A stretch of 64,000 nucleotides of DNA from Arenimonas oryziterrae DSM 21050 = YC6267 (GTDB lineage Bacteria; Pseudomonadota; Gammaproteobacteria; Xanthomonadales; Xanthomonadaceae): assembly GCF_000420545.1 (NCBI RefSeq), contig NZ_ATVD01000006.1, forward strand, positions 1 through 64,000, written 5' to 3'. Under the pieces are notes generated by a model, which searched no databases, was not told where the DNA came from, and saw nothing but the letters and a program-made list of their open reading frames with translations. Positions within the stretch are counted from its first letter, which is position 1, and every line of letters starts with the position of its first letter. Both the position numbers and the translations under genes were made by a program. This document shows positions 35,376-44,079 of this stretch, piece by piece.

Positions 35376-36460
35376 ACGCGTCGCCGACCCTGCGCAAGAT
35401 CGTCCACATCGATATGGATGCGTTCTACGCGTCCGTCGAACAGCGCGACGATCCTCGCTTGCGCGGCAAGCCGGTGGTCGTGGCCTGGCGCGGCGCGCGA
35501 TCCGTCGTGTGCGCGGCCTCGTATGAAGCGCGCAAGTACGGCGTGCGCTCGGCGATGCCGGCGGTGCGCGCCGAACGCCTGTGCCCGCGCGCGATTTTCG
35601 TGCCGCCGGATTTTCCGCGCTATCGCGCCGTGTCCCGGCAGGTGCGGGAAATTTTCTCGCGCCACACCGATCTCATCGAGCCGCTGTCGCTGGACGAGGC
35701 CTATCTCGACGTCACCGAAAATAAGCTCGGCCTGCCCAGCGCCACCGCCGTCGCGAAAACCATCCGCGACGCGATCCGTGGCGAGACCCAGCTCACCGCA
35801 TCGGCCGGCATCGCGCCGAACAAGTTCCTGGCCAAGATCGCGTCCGACTGGCGCAAGCCCGACGGTCAGTTCGTCATCCGCCCGCACGAGGTCGAAGCCT
35901 TCCTCACGCCCTTGCCCGTCGGCCGCTTGCCCGGCGTGGGCAAGGTCATGGAAGGGAAACTGCTCGACCTCGGCCTGGCCACCGTCGGACAGCTGCGACA
36001 TTTCGATCCGGCCGAACTCGAACGCCGGTTCGGACGTTGGGGACGGCGTTTGCACGAGCTCGCGCAGGGCATCGACGAACACGCCGTGGTCAGCGAGCGC
36101 CCGACCCTGCAGATTTCCGCCGAAGACACCTTCGCCAACGATGTACTGCTCGGCGAAACGGTGCCGACGATCCGGCGCCTGGTGGAAAAAGTCTGGAGCG
36201 CCGCGATCAAGGATCCCGAACGGATCGGCCGCACCGTCATCCTCAAGCTCAAGACGGCGGACTTTCGTCTGCTCACGCGCAGCCACACGCCGCCGCAACC
36301 GCCCGCGTCCCTGGACGAACTGCTATCGCAATCGCTGTCCCTGCTCGAACGCGTGGAGCTGCCCTCGCGCACGCGCTATCGTCTGGTCGGCGTCGGACTG
36401 GGCAATTTCCGCGATGCCGACGAACTGCCGCCGCAGTCTCAGCTGTTTTCGTCGGCCTAA
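35372..36460 (+). CDS. dinB: DNA polymerase IV
   Basis: Error-prone Y-family translesion polymerase. 362 residues, usual length. Catalytic carboxylates in HIDMDAFYASVE and SLDEAYLDV; thumb/finger motifs RSAMPAVRAERLCP and TASAGIAPNKFLAKIASD; helix-hairpin-helix LPGVGKVMEGKL. The C-terminal beta-clamp motif is in the last residues, SQLFS. The start is TTG at 35372, overlapping the stop of the upstream gene by 4 bp. No LexA box (CTGT-N8-ACAG type) is visible, consistent with co-transcription from the DUF6265 promoter. Confidence 0.95.
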   Translation: MNASPTLRKIVHIDMDAFYASVEQRDDPRLRGKPVVVAWRGARSVVCAASYEARKYGVRSAMPAVRAERLCPRAIFVPPDFPRYRAVSRQVREIFSRHTDLIEPLSLDEAYLDVTENKLGLPSATAVAKTIRDAIRGETQLTASAGIAPNKFLAKIASDWRKPDGQFVIRPHEVEAFLTPLPVGRLPGVGKVMEGKLLDLGLATVGQLRHFDPAELERRFGRWGRRLHELAQGIDEHAVVSERPTLQISAEDTFANDVLLGETVPTIRRLVEKVWSAAIKDPERIGRTVILKLKTADFRLLTRSHTPPQPPASLDELLSQSLSLLERVELPSRTRYRLVGVGLGNFRDADELPPQSQLFSSA

Positions 36461-36597
36461 GAGGAACCTGCGACCCTTTCACCTGTCCTTGCCCTTGCCT
36501 GCCTGCACGTGAATGCGCACCGATGAACCCGCCGCATTCACGCCAGGTTCCCCGCGTTCGCGCGATGGTCCTTCCACCCCCACCCGGAGTCCTCCTC

Positions 36598-36924
36598 ATG
36601 ACCACCTCGACCCGACTCATCTTCGCTCTGCTGGTTGCCACCGCTTCGCCAATGGCTTTCGCCCAGCAGGGCATCGCCAATCCGAACCAGACCGCGCAGT
36701 TCGAAGTCAGCACCGGTCCACTGACCGTGCACTGGGGCCAGCCGGCCGACTTGCCGAACGCCGCCGATTACCGCGTGACCGTCGCCGATCTCGACCGCAA
36801 CGACGACAACCGCATCTCGCGCCGCGAAGTACCGCGCGGCCATGCACTCGAGGCGGAATTCAAGCTGGTCGACCGTAACCACGACGGCTACATCACCCAG
36901 GCCGAACTCGCCAACTGGCGTTGA
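36598..36924 (+). CDS. Small secreted EF-hand protein
   Basis: 108 residues. Signal peptide (LIFALLVATASPMAFAQ) then a short linker and two EF-hand loops: DLDRNDDNRISRREV and DRNHDGYITQAEL, both with D at 1, N/D at 3-5, G or N at 6 and E at 12. It should bind Ca2+ in the periplasm. GGAG lies 8 bases before the ATG at 36598. No operon partner (140 bp after dinB, 46 bp before the CDGSH gene). Confidence 0.85.
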   Translation: MTTSTRLIFALLVATASPMAFAQQGIANPNQTAQFEVSTGPLTVHWGQPADLPNAADYRVTVADLDRNDDNRISRREVPRGHALEAEFKLVDRNHDGYITQAELANWR

Positions 36925-36970
36925 ATCGCGCGCCGGCGCATGATCGCCTCCGGACTTCCCGGAGGCGGTC

Positions 36971-37603
36971 ATGGCGACGGAAACCGTACGCGGTAAACAG
37001 ATCAGCATCCATTTCGACGGCACCCGCTGCATCCATTCGCGACACTGCGTGCTCGGCCGGCCCGATGTCTTCGTGCCCAATGTCGATGGCGAGTGGATTC
37101 ATCCCGACGCGGCGCCGCCCGAGGCGGTCGTGCATATCGCGATGAGCTGCCCGTCGGGCGCGATCACCTATGAGTTCGCCGATGGTCGACAAGAAGCCGC
37201 GCCGGTGGTCAACACCGTGCGCCTGCGCGAAAACGGCCCGCTCGCCTTCAACGCACCACTGACCATCGCGGGCACTGACGACGGCCTGCGCGCGACGCTA
37301 TGTCGTTGCGGCGCGTCGAAACGAAAGCCCTGGTGCGACGGCAGTCATGCCGAGGTCGGCTTCCACGCGACCGGCGAAGTCGCCGTGCAGGCCTCTGAAC
37401 CCCTGGCGGCGCGCGACGGCCCGCTGACGATCGAACCGCAGCACAACGGCTCGCTGAAGGTCACCGGCAATCTGGAAATCGTCAGCGGCACCGGGCATAC
37501 GCTCAACCGCGTCACCGAAGTCTTCCTGTGCCGCTGCGGCCACTCGAAGAACAAGCCGTACTGCGACGGCAGCCACCGCAAGGTCGGCTTCGTCGCCGAC
37601 TGA
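36971..37603 (+). CDS. Ferredoxin-like plus two CDGSH iron-sulfur domains
   Basis: 210 residues. N-terminal Fer4_19-like (divergent 4Fe-4S) domain, residues 1-75, with CIHSRHC and the later MSCPSGAI. Two CDGSH domains follow, each C-x-C-x-S/A-x3-P-x-C-D-G-x-H: CRCGASKRKPWCDGSH (C111, C113, C122, H126) and CRCGHSKNKPYCDGSH (C187, C189, C198, H202). Each binds a 2Fe-2S cluster by three Cys and one His, redox-active and labile. A soluble cytosolic electron or cluster-transfer protein; in vivo partner unknown. SD GGAGG precedes the ATG by 5 bases. Confidence 0.92.
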   Translation: MATETVRGKQISIHFDGTRCIHSRHCVLGRPDVFVPNVDGEWIHPDAAPPEAVVHIAMSCPSGAITYEFADGRQEAAPVVNTVRLRENGPLAFNAPLTIAGTDDGLRATLCRCGASKRKPWCDGSHAEVGFHATGEVAVQASEPLAARDGPLTIEPQHNGSLKVTGNLEIVSGTGHTLNRVTEVFLCRCGHSKNKPYCDGSHRKVGFVAD

Positions 37604-37636
37604 CGCAAGACCGGTGTTCGAGGAAAACGTCCTGCC

Positions 37637-38095
37637 TTAGAGCGCGCGTTTCATCCCTGCATGCGTGGCCTCGAAACCCAGGCGCGCATAGAAGCGATGC
37701 GCGGCGGTGCGGCGCAGGTCGGTGCTGAGCTGGATCGCGCCGCAGCCACGCTCGCGCGCACGATCCATCGCCGCCTGCATCAGCTGTTCGCCGATGCCCA
37801 GGCCGCGCAGATCCGAGCGCACGCGCACCGCCTCGATCAGGGCGCGGCGCAGGCCGCCGCGACTCAGGCCTGGAATGAAGGTCAGCTGCAAGGTCGCGAT
37901 GACCTCGCCGGCGCGCTCGCCGACCAGCAGTTCGTTGTTGCGGTCGCGCTGGATTTCCTCGAAAGCCGCGCGCACCGCCGGCGTCGCCTCGGCGACGTGG
38001 CCGGCGCGCGAGCGCGCGATCTCGTCGTCGGCGAGCAGGGCGAGAATCGCGGCGAGATCCTCGTCGCGAGCGCGGCGGAAAACGGTGTCGGTCAT
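37637..38095 (-). CDS. GNAT-family N-acetyltransferase
   Basis: 152 residues from the ATG at 38095 with GGGGAGG 7 bases before it. Acetyl-CoA-binding GNAT motif A is in RVRSDLRGLGIGEQLMQAAMDRARERG (Q/RxxGxG/A present as RGLGIG). The C-terminus AAHRFYARLGF has the usual HRFYxxxGF ending. Acceptor substrate unknown. Follows the LysR gene in the same direction by 64 bp. Confidence 0.9.
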   Translation of the reverse strand: MTDTVFRRARDEDLAAILALLADDEIARSRAGHVAEATPAVRAAFEEIQRDRNNELLVGERAGEVIATLQLTFIPGLSRGGLRRALIEAVRVRSDLRGLGIGEQLMQAAMDRARERGCGAIQLSTDLRRTAAHRFYARLGFEATHAGMKRAL

Positions 38096-38159
38096 GCGTC
38101 GGCCTCCCCTACGGAATCGTTGACAGCCCAGGACACGCGATCTTGGCCGCGCACCGGTC

Positions 38160-39080
38160 TCAGGACAACAGCGCCGCGCGCGCCGGATCGGCGAACCAGG
38201 CGACGACGAAGTCGCGGAACACGCGGTTGCGGTACGGCATGTGCCGGCGCTGTGGATAGACCAGATACACCGGCGAAGGCGCGATCTCGTAGGCCGGCAG
38301 CACCGGCACCAGGCGCCCGTCGGCCAGCGCCGCGGCGACGATGTAGCGCGGTAGCCGCGCGATGCCGACGCCGGCGATCGCCGCCGAGCGCAGCATGCCG
38401 AAATGATTGGCGGCAAAGGCGCCGTCGACACGCACGGCATGGCTTTGCCCGTCGCGTTGCAACAGCCAGTCGGCATCGTCGCGGAAATGCGTGTTCAACA
38501 GGCAGGGCACGCCGGCCAGGTCTGCCGGCGTGGCGAGTGTCGCCTGCCGCGCGAGAAAATCGGGGCTGGCAACCAGCACATCGCGCACCAGGCCCAGGGC
38601 CTTGGCAATCAGATGGTCTTCGAGATTGCGCGGCGTGCGGATCGCGAAATCGTAGCCGTCGCCGACCAGGTCGCGACGCACGATGCTCAGGTCGAGCGCG
38701 ATGCGCAGTTTCGGATGCCGGGTCTGGAAATCGAGCAGCATCTCGAGCAGGAAGGCATCGCCGAACGAGGTCGGCGCGGTCATGCGCAAGGTGCCGCTGA
38801 CCTCCTCGCGCACGGCCGACACCGCCTGTTCGCCTTCGAGCAAGGTGTCGCGCAGCTGTCGGCAATACTCGAGGTAGGTGCGTCCGGCCTCGGTGAGCAC
38901 CAGGCGACGGGTCGTGCGCATCAGCAGTTGCACGCCGAGCGCCGTTTCCAGCGCGCTGACCTGCTTGCTCACATGTGCCTTGGAGCGCTCCAGCGCGCTG
39001 GCGGCGCGGGTAAAACTGCCCGATTCCGCGACCGTCGCGAAACAGATGGCCTGCTCGTAGCGTGCCTGGATTGTTTCCAT
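38160..39080 (-). CDS. LysR-family transcriptional regulator
   Basis: 306 residues. N-terminal winged helix with ICFATVAESGSFTRAASALERSKAHVSKQVSALETALGVQLLMRTTRRLVLTEAG; C-terminal two-lobed periplasmic-binding-like ligand domain. Divergent from the SDR gene (107 bp between starts), the usual LysR arrangement, so it probably controls the SDR-phzF pair in response to an unknown ligand. No classic T-N11-A box was clear in the gap. Confidence 0.93.
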   Translation of the reverse strand: METIQARYEQAICFATVAESGSFTRAASALERSKAHVSKQVSALETALGVQLLMRTTRRLVLTEAGRTYLEYCRQLRDTLLEGEQAVSAVREEVSGTLRMTAPTSFGDAFLLEMLLDFQTRHPKLRIALDLSIVRRDLVGDGYDFAIRTPRNLEDHLIAKALGLVRDVLVASPDFLARQATLATPADLAGVPCLLNTHFRDDADWLLQRDGQSHAVRVDGAFAANHFGMLRSAAIAGVGIARLPRYIVAAALADGRLVPVLPAYEIAPSPVYLVYPQRRHMPYRNRVFRDFVVAWFADPARAALLS

Positions 39081-39186
39081 TGGCGAACAGTGTTTCCCCT
39101 TCCAGGCCGATTATCAAGGCTTTGCGAGGGTCTAGCCTGTCTCCACCGCGACCACTGGTCGCTTTGACAAGCCAATGGAGTTCCCC

Positions 39187-39786
39187 ATGAAGATCCTGCT
39201 GATCGGTGCCGAAGGCACCCTGGGCCGTGCCGTCGTCGACGAACTCGGCGCCCGCCACGACATCGTCCGCGCCGGCCGCAGCCACGGCGATCTGCGCCTG
39301 GACCTGCGCGACAAGGCCAGCGTCCAGGCCGCACTGAACAAGCTCGGCCGCGTCGATGCCATCGCGTCGGCCGCCGGCAAACTCGCCTTCGCTCCCCTGC
39401 TCGAACTTACCGACGAGCAATGGGCGCTGAGCCTGCAGGACAAGCTGATGGGCCAGGTGAACCTGGCGCTGCTCGGCGTGCCGCATCTCAACGACGGCGG
39501 TTCGATCACGCTGACCACCGGCATCCTGAGCCAGGAACCGATCCTGACCGGCGTGACCGCGACGCTCGTCAATCGCGCGCTCGAAGGCTTCGTCGTCGGC
39601 GCCGCGCTGGAATTGCCGCGCGCCCTGCGCATCAATGCCGTGAGTCCGGGCCTGCTGTCGGAATCGGTTGCGAGCTTCGGCGAATGGTTCCGCGGCTTCG
39701 AGCCGGTACCGGCGGCGCGCGCCGCGCTCGGTTTCAGCCGTAGCATCGAAGGGGCGGACACCGGCAAGGTCTATGCGTATGTCTGA
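39187..39786 (+). CDS. Short-chain dehydrogenase/reductase
   Basis: 199 residues from the ATG at 39187, preferred over the ATG at 39175 because GGAG lies in between at the right distance. NAD(P) site GAEGTLGRAVVDEL; ASAAGK for the NNAG-type motif; but the Tyr-x3-Lys active pair is replaced around TGVTATLVNRALEGF, so the catalytic Tyr is absent and the chemistry is uncertain. The C-terminal NAVSPGLLSES is classic. Starts at the LysR divergent promoter and overlaps phzF by 8 bp. Confidence 0.85.
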   Translation: MKILLIGAEGTLGRAVVDELGARHDIVRAGRSHGDLRLDLRDKASVQAALNKLGRVDAIASAAGKLAFAPLLELTDEQWALSLQDKLMGQVNLALLGVPHLNDGGSITLTTGILSQEPILTGVTATLVNRALEGFVVGAALELPRALRINAVSPGLLSESVASFGEWFRGFEPVPAARAALGFSRSIEGADTGKVYAYV

Positions 39787-40621
39787 GACGCACCTCATTC
39801 ACGCGTTCGCGCGCGACGGCGCCGGCGGCAATCCGGCCGGCGTCGTGCTCGATGCCGACGACCTCGACGCGGCGGCGCGCCAGGCCCTCGCCGCGCGCCT
39901 GGGCGTGCCGGAAACCGCGTTCGTCAGCCGCAGCCAGACGGCGACGCGACGGGTGGAGTTCTATACCCCGACCCGGCAGATCGCCCATTGCGGACACGCG
40001 ACCGTCGCGGCGTTCGGCCTGCTGCACCGCCGGGGCGACTTGCCCGAGGGCGACTACGTCAAAGAAAGCATCGACGGCCCGCGTACGGTGCGCATCCGCG
40101 ACGGGCAGGTGTTCCTGCGTCTGCCTTCGCCGACGGTGGCAGGCGAGCGCTTTTCCGCCGAGGCCTTGGCTGCCTTGCTGGGACTGACGCCCGATCGCAT
40201 CGACGCCGAGGACGCGGCGATCGTGGATCTGGGCAATCGCTTCCTGCACATCGCCGTGCGCGATGCCGCGGCGCTGCGCGCGATCGTGCCCGATCTCGCC
40301 GCGATCACCGTCCTCAGCGACCAGCACGAGCTCATCGGTTTGTACGTGCGCACCGCCGACACCGATACGCCCGCCCAGTTCGCACGCACGCGCATGTTCG
40401 CGCCGCATTACGGCATCGACGAAGAATCCGCGACGGGCATGGGCGCCGCCGGTCTGGCGGCCTGGCTGGCCCTGCGCGACGCCCTGCCCGGCGACCGCGG
40501 CTGGATCGCACAAGGCGATGCGATGCCGGCGCCTTCGCCGAGCCTGCTGGAAGTGCGCGTGGAACGCCGTGGCCGCGACATCGAAGCCATCTGGGTCGGC
40601 GGCAAAATCCGCGCCGAATGA
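39779..40621 (+). CDS. PhzF-family isomerase
   Basis: 280 residues. Motifs: GNPAGVVLDAD, VPETAFVSRS (the catalytic Glu of PhzF, E45 type), FYTPTRQIAHCGHATVAAFGLL and ESATGMGAAGLAAWL. PhzF in phenazine makers isomerises DHHA; most family members outside such clusters have unknown isomerase or epimerase roles. The ATG at 39779 lies inside the end of the SDR gene with AAGG 9 bases before it; an alternative ATG at 39773 is closer to it. No other phz gene is present. Confidence 0.9.
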   Translation: MSETHLIHAFARDGAGGNPAGVVLDADDLDAAARQALAARLGVPETAFVSRSQTATRRVEFYTPTRQIAHCGHATVAAFGLLHRRGDLPEGDYVKESIDGPRTVRIRDGQVFLRLPSPTVAGERFSAEALAALLGLTPDRIDAEDAAIVDLGNRFLHIAVRDAAALRAIVPDLAAITVLSDQHELIGLYVRTADTDTPAQFARTRMFAPHYGIDEESATGMGAAGLAAWLALRDALPGDRGWIAQGDAMPAPSPSLLEVRVERRGRDIEAIWVGGKIRAE

Positions 40622-40679
40622 TGTCCCGGTCGGTCGCGGCGAGTAAGATGCGCACCTCCCTCACGCCGCCGCCCAGACC

Positions 40680-41162
40680 ATGCCTTCCTTCGATGTCGTC
40701 TCCGAGGTCAACACCCACGAACTGACCAATGCCGTGGATACCGCCAACCGCGAACTCGGCAATCGTTTTGATTTCAAGGGCACGGATGCGAGCTTCGAAC
40801 TCGACAAGTTCGTGGTCACCCAGCGCGCGCCGAGCGATTTCCAGCTCAACCAGATGCTCGACATCCTGCGCGCACGCCTGATCACCCGCGGCATCGACGT
40901 GCGCTGCCTCGACGTCGGCGAACCGGAAATCAACCTCGCCGGCGCGCGTCAGAAGATCACCATCAAGCAGGGCATAGAGCAGAAGATCGCCAAGAAGATC
41001 ATCGCTGCGATCAAGGAAGCCAAGCTCAAGGTCGAGGCACAGATCAACGGCGAAAAGCTGCGCATCAGCGGCAAGAAGCGCGACGACCTGCAGGACGTGA
41101 TGGCCCTGCTGAAAAAAACCGAATGGGAACTGCCGCTGCAGTTCGAGAATTTCCGCGACTGA
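40680..41162 (+). CDS. yajQ: YajQ-family protein (cyclic-di-GMP-binding)
   Basis: 160 residues with two tandem ferredoxin-like domains. MPSFDVVSEVNTHELTNAVDTANRELGNRFDFKGTDASFELD at the start is diagnostic. In Xanthomonas campestris the YajQ-like protein binds cyclic di-GMP and with a CdgL-type regulator controls virulence genes; in E. coli it binds nucleotides and phage DNA. Monocistronic; the convergent rsuA gene ends 24 bp away. Confidence 0.95.
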   Translation: MPSFDVVSEVNTHELTNAVDTANRELGNRFDFKGTDASFELDKFVVTQRAPSDFQLNQMLDILRARLITRGIDVRCLDVGEPEINLAGARQKITIKQGIEQKIAKKIIAAIKEAKLKVEAQINGEKLRISGKKRDDLQDVMALLKKTEWELPLQFENFRD

Positions 41163-41186
41163 GAGTGGCCTAGGTTGCTTGCCGGC

Positions 41187-41891
41187 CTATTTCGCGCCGA
41201 AATAATCCGCGACTTCTCCAGGCGTCAGCAAGCGCCACTTGCCCGACGGCGTGTCTCCGAGCGTGAGCCCGCCAATCGACAGACGCTGCAGCGTCAGCAC
41301 ATGGTTGCCCACCGCGGCGAACATCCGCCGGACCTGGTGATAGCGGCCCTCGATCAGGGTGATGCGCGCGCGTCGCGCATCCATCACTTCCAGCACGCCG
41401 GGCGCGAGCGGCTCGGTCTCCGAGTCCAGCATCAGCGTGCCGCTCGCAAAAATCGGCCCCTCGTCGCCACGCAGGTCATTGGCGAGCGTGGCTTCGTAGA
41501 CTTTCGGCAAGGCGGCTTTCGGCGAGGTGATCCGGTGCAGCAGCGCGCCGTCGTCGGTCATCAGCAACAGGCCCGATGTGTCGCGGTCGAGCCGACCCAC
41601 CGACGACAGCACCGGATTGCGAAGACGGAAACGCGGCGGCAGCAGGTCGTAGACCACGCGCCCCGGATCCTTGGTCGAACAGGTGTAGCCCACTGGCTTG
41701 TGCAGCATCAGCAGCATGCCCTGGGCGGGATCGAGCGGCTCGTCGTCGACGAGGATGTCGGCGTGTTCGGCGCTGTCGTCGGGGCCGAGCACGCGGCCGT
41801 CGCGGCGCGTGACCCAGTCGTTGCGCAGCATCATCGTGACGTCCTTGCGGCTGCCATACCCGAGGTTGGCCAACAGCTTCACCAGTTTCAT
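41187..41891 (-). CDS. rsuA: 16S rRNA pseudouridine-516 synthase
   Basis: 234 residues. The S4-like RNA-binding domain (MKLVKLLANLGYGSRKDV) is followed by the catalytic domain with VGRLDRDTSGLLLMTDDG (active-site Asp in RLDRDTSGLLL), KVYEATL and GRYHQVRRMFAAVGN, the RsuA/RluB family pattern. Makes a single pseudouridine in helix 18 of 16S rRNA. The start at 41891 overlaps the rsmC stop by 4 bp (ATGA), so both rRNA modification genes are one unit. Confidence 0.93.
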   Translation of the reverse strand: MKLVKLLANLGYGSRKDVTMMLRNDWVTRRDGRVLGPDDSAEHADILVDDEPLDPAQGMLLMLHKPVGYTCSTKDPGRVVYDLLPPRFRLRNPVLSSVGRLDRDTSGLLLMTDDGALLHRITSPKAALPKVYEATLANDLRGDEGPIFASGTLMLDSETEPLAPGVLEVMDARRARITLIEGRYHQVRRMFAAVGNHVLTLQRLSIGGLTLGDTPSGKWRLLTPGEVADYFGAK

Positions 41892-42931
41892 GCGCCCGCC
41901 TTGATTGCTTCGATGACCTTGAATCCCTCGGCCTGCACGACCGTCCGCACGCGCCCGAAGCCCTGACCGAGAGTCGTTTCGTAAGGTAGGTGTCGGTTGG
42001 CGACCAGCCACAAACGCCCGCCCGGTCGCAGCGCAGCCGCCGCGGCGGCGATGAATGCCTGGCCCAGCTGCGGGCGATCGCCACGATCGACGTGGAAGGG
42101 CGGATTGCTGACGATGAAATCGTAGGTGCGCGGCAGACCGCGCGTCACGTCATGCCAGAGAAAATCGACGGCCACGCGGCCAACGTCCTGCGCAAGGTTC
42201 GTGCGTGCCAGCGCGAGCGCGCGCGCTTCGGCTTCGTACAGATCCAGCGCCGTCACGCCGGTGTTGCGTGCGAGCACCTGCGTGGCGAGATAGCCGTAGC
42301 CCGCGCCAAGGTCGGCGCCGTGGCCGGCCAGATCGTCAGGCAGATGTTCGGCGAGCAGTTGCGAGGCAGCGTCGATGCGATCCCAGGCGAACACGCCCGG
42401 GCGGCTCAGATAGCGGCCGTCGGCGATCGGCCGGGGGGCATCGAGCGTGCGCCAGTGCGCGAGCAGCTCGGCGTCGACGCGCGCGGCATCGGCGACCGCC
42501 CAGTACACGCGGCATTTGTTCTTCGATTCGCTGTACACCTGTCCGGCGAGTCGCTCGAGATCGGCTTCGCCCGAGCGCGCGCCTTCGTTGTTGGCCTGGC
42601 TGGCCACGACCACGCCGCCGGGCATCGCACTGTCGAGCGCCCGGGCGAACAGCGCACGTGCTTCGTCGCGCTGGCGCGGCGGCAGCAGCAGCACCAGCGC
42701 ATAGGTCGCCGCGTCGTCCGCTGGCAGATGGCGACCCTCGCGTTCGAGCGCGTCGGCCTGCGGCTTGAAACTTTGCTCGCAGCTCAACTGCGCCGTCGGC
42801 AGGTCGCGCCAATCCGCGCCGGCGCGCGCACGCAGAAATCGCACGCGTCCCTGTGCCGGCCAGACCAGCTGGCCTGCGTGCACGGGCAGCAACAAGGTGT
42901 CGAGCGCGGCCTCGGCGGGGCCACCGGCCAT
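41888..42931 (-). CDS. rsmC: 16S rRNA m2G1207 methyltransferase-like protein
   Basis: 347 residues from the ATG at 42931. A TTG at 42946 in the same frame has a better AGGAG ribosome site 7 bases upstream, so the true N-terminus may be 5 residues longer. Two methyltransferase-like halves; the C-terminal one is active, with SAM loop DLGAGYGYLATQVL and the guanine N2 motif VSNPPFHVDRGD. The family alternative is RlmG (23S G1835). Neighbouring rsuA strengthens a 16S role. Divergent from the beta-lactamase gene. Confidence 0.88.
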   Translation of the reverse strand: MAGGPAEAALDTLLLPVHAGQLVWPAQGRVRFLRARAGADWRDLPTAQLSCEQSFKPQADALEREGRHLPADDAATYALVLLLPPRQRDEARALFARALDSAMPGGVVVASQANNEGARSGEADLERLAGQVYSESKNKCRVYWAVADAARVDAELLAHWRTLDAPRPIADGRYLSRPGVFAWDRIDAASQLLAEHLPDDLAGHGADLGAGYGYLATQVLARNTGVTALDLYEAEARALALARTNLAQDVGRVAVDFLWHDVTRGLPRTYDFIVSNPPFHVDRGDRPQLGQAFIAAAAAALRPGGRLWLVANRHLPYETTLGQGFGRVRTVVQAEGFKVIEAIKAGA

Positions 42932-43059
42932 GTCTGCGCCTGCCAAAGCCGAACTCCTGCGTCATCACCAGTGCGCGATTTTACACCCTGGCGCATCCCG
43001 TCCGCGGGCGACTTGCGCGACAATCGAGGTCCGACCCGCCCTCCGACCTGTCCTCGCCC

Positions 43060-43953
43060 ATGCTGCCTTTCGCCCTGGTTCTCGCTCTCGCCACGCCCGC
43101 CGTCCACGCCGACACCACGCCGATCGAGTGCGACAACTGCGCCGAATGGAACCAGCCGCACGCGCCGTTCCGACTGATCGGCAACAGCTATTACGTCGGC
43201 GTCGACGGCCTGAGTTCGGTGCTCATCGTCGGCAAGCAGGGCCATGTCCTCATCGACGGCGCCTTGCCGCAGTCGGCCGAACGCATCGCGGCGAATATCC
43301 GCACGCTCGGCTTTCGCGTCGAAGACGTGAAGTGGATCGTCAATTCGCACGCGCACTACGATCATGCCGGCGGCATCGCCGCACTGCAGCGGCTGAGCGG
43401 CGCCCAGGTCGCGGCCAGCGTGCTCGGCGCAGCCACGCTGCGGGCGGGCACCGCCGACGATGCCGATCCGCAGCACGGGTATGGCGACGCGATGCGCTTT
43501 CCGCCGGTGGCGAAGGTGCGCGAACTGCGCGACGGCGAGGTGCTGGCGCTCGGCGAGCTCCGGATCACCGCGCACTACACGCCCGGCCACACCAGCGGCG
43601 GCGACACCTGGACCTGGCGCAGTTGCGAAGGCAAGGTCTGCCGCAATCTGGTGTACGCCGACAGCCTCACGCCGGTATCGGCGCCGGGCTTCCGTTACAC
43701 CGCCGATGGCGGCGCGCGCATCGCGCAATTCCGCCGCAGCATCGCGACCGTGCGCGCCCTGCCTTGCGACGTGCTGATCTCCGCGCATCCGGGTCTTTCC
43801 AATCTGTTCGATAAGCAGCAGGCCCGTGACCGACGCGGCAAGAAGAACGCCCTGATCGACCCGAACGCCTGTCGTGCCTATGCCGACGACGCCGAAGCGC
43901 GCCTGGGCAAGCGCATCGCCGAAGAACGGGCTCAGGCGCCGGCCGACCGCTAG
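43060..43953 (+). CDS. Subclass B3 metallo-beta-lactamase
   Basis: 297 residues with a Sec signal (MLPFALVLALATPAVHA), so periplasmic. Zinc ligands are complete: HAHYDH (H97, H99, D101, H102), H177 in YTPGHTSGGDTW and H243 in ISAHPGLSNL. WNQPHAPFRLIGNSYYVGVDGLSSVLI-type start and ADSLTPVSAPGFRYT are close to known B3 enzymes such as L1, THIN-B and BJP, not to the non-lactamase glyoxalases of the superfamily. Should hydrolyse penicillins, cephalosporins and carbapenems. Start at 43060 is followed by the signal peptide; no LysR ampR-like gene is adjacent, so it may be constitutive. Sequence character equals that of neighbours: intrinsic rather than acquired. Confidence 0.9.
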   Translation: MLPFALVLALATPAVHADTTPIECDNCAEWNQPHAPFRLIGNSYYVGVDGLSSVLIVGKQGHVLIDGALPQSAERIAANIRTLGFRVEDVKWIVNSHAHYDHAGGIAALQRLSGAQVAASVLGAATLRAGTADDADPQHGYGDAMRFPPVAKVRELRDGEVLALGELRITAHYTPGHTSGGDTWTWRSCEGKVCRNLVYADSLTPVSAPGFRYTADGGARIAQFRRSIATVRALPCDVLISAHPGLSNLFDKQQARDRRGKKNALIDPNACRAYADDAEARLGKRIAEERAQAPADR

Positions 43954-44079
43954 GACGCCCCGGCGCCTGCGCTTGCCGCTCGCCGGGCTTTGGCATACAA
44001 GACGGACGTCGGACTTCCCGGGTTTCTGCGTTATCCCGGGCGAGCCACCGCTTCGGCCGTCCTTCCCTGGAGATCGATC

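Noticed and set aside
39668-39778. Earlier start for the PhzF-type gene inside the SDR gene
   Set aside because: The family begins at MSETHLIHAFARDG; the upstream part is a shadow of the SDR coding sequence.
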